64,000 bases of DNA. Source: Chloroflexota bacterium. GTDB lineage: Bacteria; Chloroflexota; Anaerolineae; Aggregatilineales; Phototrophicaceae. A model generated the notes under the pieces. The model was not told the origin of the DNA and did not search any database. It worked only from the letters and a program-made list of their open reading frames with translations. The stretch is taken from positions 666,826 through 730,825 of the forward strand of contig WTGJ01000027.1 of NCBI GenBank assembly GCA_011523615.1, in the 5' to 3' direction. How positions within the stretch are numbered: position 1 is the first letter of the stretch; each line of letters starts with the position of its first letter. Position numbers and translations under genes: made by a program. Below are positions 61,598 to 64,000 of this stretch, piece after piece.

Positions 61598-61645
61598 ACT
61601 GTAACCATCACGATAATCCCCAACGAATGATAATCATCGTACAGT
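61598..61645. promoter_or_regulatory. Operator-like dyad in front of the Rieske operon
   Basis: ACTGTA (61598-61603) and TACAGT (61640-61645) are inverted, with GATAAT-containing arms between them. The inner ATGATAATCAT (61627-61637) is a perfect palindrome with a one-base centre. The GATAAT-like cores recall Fur boxes (TGATAAT repeats), but the match is incomplete, so this is a candidate site for an unidentified dimeric repressor. Confidence 0.35.
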
Positions 61646-61655
61646 CATTTGCCAA
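61627..61655 (-). promoter_or_regulatory. Predicted promoter of the Rieske/cytochrome b/ccm operon
   Basis: On the minus strand TTGGCA (61650-61655), a 17-bp spacer and TATCAT (61627-61632) match the sigma70 consensus at 5 of 6 positions each. The start would be near 61620, with a ~38-nt leader. The -10 box lies inside the ATGATAATCAT palindrome, so a bound regulator would block it. Confidence 0.6.
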
Positions 61656-61742
61656 TGCGAAAGTTATCACAATCCATGCATTCTGTCAAAGACATTTTCA
61701 TTCGTATTGCGTGTTACCGGACCATCCTTCATACTATGCATC

Positions 61743-62660
61743 ATGACGATCCATGAATTGCAGAGTGCATCCCATACCTGGCTGAACATCCCTCAACCGA
61801 GTCAGGAAGATGTAAGCGCGCTCAGAAAACGGTTTCCTTACATCCACCCCCTCAATCTGGAAGATGTCCTCAGTCGCCTCGAACGGCCGAAAGTCGATGC
61901 GGACGAACAATACCTGTTTGTCGTTTTGCAATTCCCCGTTTGGGATCAAGCCAACCGCATCTCACGCGCTGCCGAGGTCAACCTCATACTTGGTCGCCGG
62001 TTCGTAGTGAGCATGCACGATGACAGCTTGAAACCCCTACGTTCGTTCTTCGCGCAATGCCAACAAGATGAAACGGTCCTCCAGGCCCAATTGGGCCGTG
62101 GCGCAGGCTTCATCTTTTATTCCATCATCGATCAACTGGTAGATTACTGCTTCCCCATCTTGAGGAAAGTGAATGTCAATGTGGATCGCCTGGAAGAATC
62201 TGTGTTCACCGACGAACCCCGCCGGATCATTCGGGAGATTGCGGAAGTGCGCCGAGACATCATCGCCCTGCGGCGCATCATCCGTCATCAAATTCCGGTC
62301 GTCGAAGAATTGGAAAGCAGCGATCATCCTCTATTGCATGAGGATATGGAAGAATACTATGGCGACATCGTCGATCACCTGTACAACGCATGGAACATCC
62401 TGGAAGAAAATCATGAAGTGATCGCCAGTTTATCCGAAACCGCCGACCGCCTGGTGACTCACCGCACCAATGAAGTCGTTCGCATCCTGACGGTGATCTC
62501 CGTGGTCCTCTTACCCATGACCCTGGTGACCGGCATTTGGGGCATGAATATCCGCCTCCCTTTTTCACAAAACCCGAGTGCATTCTTCCTGATCTCCGTC
62601 ATCATGATTGGGATCGCCCTGGCCATGTTCTGGTTTTTCCGTAGGAGGCATTGGCTCTAA
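61743..62660 (+). CDS. corA: CorA-type magnesium/cobalt transporter
   Basis: This divalent cation channel of 305 residues has the pore signature GMN in VTGIWGMNIRLPF near the second-to-last helix. Two C-terminal helices (VVRILTVISVVLLPMTLV and SAFFLISVIMIGIALAMFW) follow a long cytoplasmic funnel with DRLEESVFTDEPRRIIREIA. The ATG at 61743 was chosen. It is divergent from the Rieske operon and shares its 160-bp promoter region. Confidence 0.92.
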   Translation: MTIHELQSASHTWLNIPQPSQEDVSALRKRFPYIHPLNLEDVLSRLERPKVDADEQYLFVVLQFPVWDQANRISRAAEVNLILGRRFVVSMHDDSLKPLRSFFAQCQQDETVLQAQLGRGAGFIFYSIIDQLVDYCFPILRKVNVNVDRLEESVFTDEPRRIIREIAEVRRDIIALRRIIRHQIPVVEELESSDHPLLHEDMEEYYGDIVDHLYNAWNILEENHEVIASLSETADRLVTHRTNEVVRILTVISVVLLPMTLVTGIWGMNIRLPFSQNPSAFFLISVIMIGIALAMFWFFRRRHWL

Positions 62661-62819
62661 GGGAACGCAATCGTTCACGGTGCTCCGATAGGACACTACT
62701 ACACAAGGCAAACCACCCAATTGGTCCCTGAAAGATCATCAACGCAACATCGAGGGATTGACTGGTAATGAACGGCTTACCATTGCTAAGATGGTTGCAC
62801 CGTTACAGAGGGGATGGTC

Positions 62820-63875
62820 ATGTGGCAAATCCAGGTCGAAGCCATGATGGAATTCTTGCTGGGCTTGCTCCATACACCCAGTCCGATCGGCTACCACAAA
62901 GAAAGCAACGCCTATGTGAAAGAGGCATTCGGCCAATTCAGCGATTTGCAGCTGACCGAATTGCCCAAAGGCACGCTCGTTTATCGCTGGGCGGGGGAGC
63001 AAAATACTCCGGCGCGCGCCTTATCCGCCCACACCGACACCTTGGGTTTTTTGGTGCGTGAGATCAAAGACAGTGGCCGCCTGAAACTCTCCCCTTTGGG
63101 CGGGATCAACTGGTCCGGAGCAGAGAACGAAAATGTAACCGTTCGCACACAAAACGATGATCGCATTCGCGGCACTCTGATCTTGGTGAATCCCAGTACC
63201 CATGTGAACCAGGATGCCAAAACAGCCCAACGCAACGAACACACGATGGAAGTGCGCTTGGATGTACCCACGACGACAGCGGAGGAGACCCGAGAACTCG
63301 GGATTCAAGTGGGTGACTTCGTATTCATCGATCCCCGCGTGGAGCAGGTAGCTACGGGTTATCTCCGCTCACGATTCCTGGATGATAAAGCCTGTGTGGC
63401 GGCACTTTTTGCTGCCATCTCCGCCTTACAACGAGCGGGCCTGAAACCTGCACGAGATACCTATCTCCACATCAGCAATTACGAAGAACACGGCGCTCAT
63501 GGTGGCGCTGCCGGCATCCCGGCTGCGGTGACTGAATTCCTCTGTCTGGATATGGCTGCCATCGGTGAAGGTCAGGCTTCCAGCGAGCATCAGGTATCTT
63601 TGTGCGTGAAAGACGCCAGCGGCCCCTATCATTTTGACTTGAACAACAAACTGCGTCGCATCGCCAGAGAAAACCAGATCACACTGATCAACGACATCTA
63701 TTCGTTCTATTCTTCGGATGGTTCGGCGTACTGGCAGGCGGGTGGGCAGGGCAGAGTCGCCCTCATTGGTCCCGGCGTTGCCAGTTCCCATGGTTACGAA
63801 AGAACCCACCGAGACGCTTTGTTGGATACGACCCGTTTGATCGCCGCATATCTGTTGGATCCCCACGATGACTGA
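62820..63875 (+). CDS. M42-family metallo-aminopeptidase
   Basis: This 351-residue M42 peptidase probably uses a two-metal site. Signs are ALSAHTDTLGFLVREI near residue 65 (first His/Asp), SRFLDDKACVAALF near 185 with the bridging Asp, the Glu pair in HISNYEEHGAHGGAAG near 220, FLCLDMAAIGEGQ near 245, and the last His in SSHGYERTHRDALLD. Members cleave N-terminal residues from peptides, in some species as large self-compartmentalised particles. The ATG at 62820 has GAGGGG upstream. The next gene overlaps its end by 8 nt. Confidence 0.88.
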   Translation: MWQIQVEAMMEFLLGLLHTPSPIGYHKESNAYVKEAFGQFSDLQLTELPKGTLVYRWAGEQNTPARALSAHTDTLGFLVREIKDSGRLKLSPLGGINWSGAENENVTVRTQNDDRIRGTLILVNPSTHVNQDAKTAQRNEHTMEVRLDVPTTTAEETRELGIQVGDFVFIDPRVEQVATGYLRSRFLDDKACVAALFAAISALQRAGLKPARDTYLHISNYEEHGAHGGAAGIPAAVTEFLCLDMAAIGEGQASSEHQVSLCVKDASGPYHFDLNNKLRRIARENQITLINDIYSFYSSDGSAYWQAGGQGRVALIGPGVASSHGYERTHRDALLDTTRLIAAYLLDPHDD

Positions 63876-64000
63876 ACGACCGCAGATTTTCGCGGACGAG
63901 TGGCGCAAATGCTTGACGGCCCATTTTCAAGCGACCGTACGGCTTCAGGACGATCCACAGACGGACACCATCACCCGCCTGTTGAGCCAGCTCAATTTTC
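63868..64000 (+). CDS. Start of an unidentified gene (partial)
   Basis: An ATG at 63868, overlapping the M42 stop by 8 nt, opens a frame of at least 44 codons to the window end. It begins MTERPQIFADEWRKCLTAHF and continues with QATVRLQDDPQTDT. There is no signal peptide or known motif in this fragment. The overlap suggests a shared transcript with the peptidase. Confidence 0.5.
   Translation, partial: MTERPQIFADEWRKCLTAHFQATVRLQDDPQTDTITRLLSQLNF

Noticed and set aside
62661..62819. Promoter with TTGACT (62758-62763) upstream of the M42 peptidase
   Set aside because: No -10 match lies at 16-18 bp; the best TAAGAT is 23 bp away.
1..64000. Genomic island, prophage or CRISPR array
   Set aside because: No integrase, transposase, phage gene, direct repeat array or att-like duplication was seen; the single tRNA is flanked by ordinary housekeeping genes.

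Overview
The window is about 64 kb of bacterial chromosome with moderate GC content and very dense coding. Genes are packed with 1-26 nt overlaps, and no gene-free stretch exceeds about 165 bp. I see no IS elements, phage genes, CRISPR arrays or rRNA; the only RNA gene is one tRNA-Asn. The gene set suggests a respiring, quinone-using bacterium. It has complex I membrane subunits, a Rieske/cytochrome b complex with two c-type cytochromes, a complete Ccm haem-lyase system, a class II (B12) ribonucleotide reductase, a dcw cell-wall/division cluster and beta-oxidation genes. The mix recalls Chloroflexota (Anaerolineae/Caldilineae-like). That is my inference from gene families and order, not a phylogenetic result.

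Layout. 1-6.7 kb (minus): a complex I operon with membrane-arm genes only, nuoA-H-J-K-L-M, then a second nuoM cut by the window edge. 6.8-10.3 kb (plus): two tandem FemAB-type aminoacyltransferases and a class C beta-lactamase-like serine hydrolase. 10.3-13.5 kb (minus): a DUF218 protein and nrdJ. 13.6-28.4 kb (minus): the dcw cluster, in transcription order rsmH, ftsL-like, PBP, mraY, murD, ftsW, murG, two CvpA-like membrane proteins, murC, murB, ftsQ, ftsA, ftsZ. murE and murF are missing. 28.5-34.4 kb: uvrC, glycerate kinase, KDPG aldolase, a lipid kinase and thiolase. 34.5-41.1 kb: a FadN-type beta-oxidation enzyme, a HAD phosphatase, dihydrolipoyl dehydrogenase and a membrane FeS/CCG oxidoreductase. 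41.2-48.6 kb: DinB-like, hisS, malQ, MOSC-like, GNAT, coaX, tRNA-Asn and another GNAT. 48.5-61.6 kb (minus): one continuous ~13 kb operon running Rieske, cytochrome b, two cytochromes c, a small membrane protein, ccmE, F, H, G, a cytochrome c lipoprotein, ccmA, B, C, and a fasciclin protein. 61.7-64 kb (plus): corA, an M42 peptidase and a truncated gene.

How it fits together. Complex I and fatty-acid oxidation feed a quinone pool, probably menaquinone; the FeS/CCG protein is a plausible ETF:quinone route. The Rieske/cytochrome b complex takes electrons from the pool and passes them to c-type cytochromes that are matured by Ccm proteins of the same operon.

Most unusual features. (1) The PBP in the ftsI position is full length but has lost all three transpeptidase motifs (SxxK, SxN, KTG), so it looks like a pseudoenzyme. 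(2) The gene after ccmC encodes a fasciclin domain joined to a CcmD-like transmembrane tail. (3) CcmE carries CxxxF where HxxxY or CxxxY is expected. (4) A dihaem cytochrome has a ~210-residue coiled coil inserted between its first haem site and the Met ligand. (5) A cytochrome lipoprotein has CxxCN in place of its second CxxCH. (6) Two tandem CvpA-like paralogues sit inside the dcw cluster. (7) Three convergent gene pairs share a single TTAA as their interlocked stop codons.
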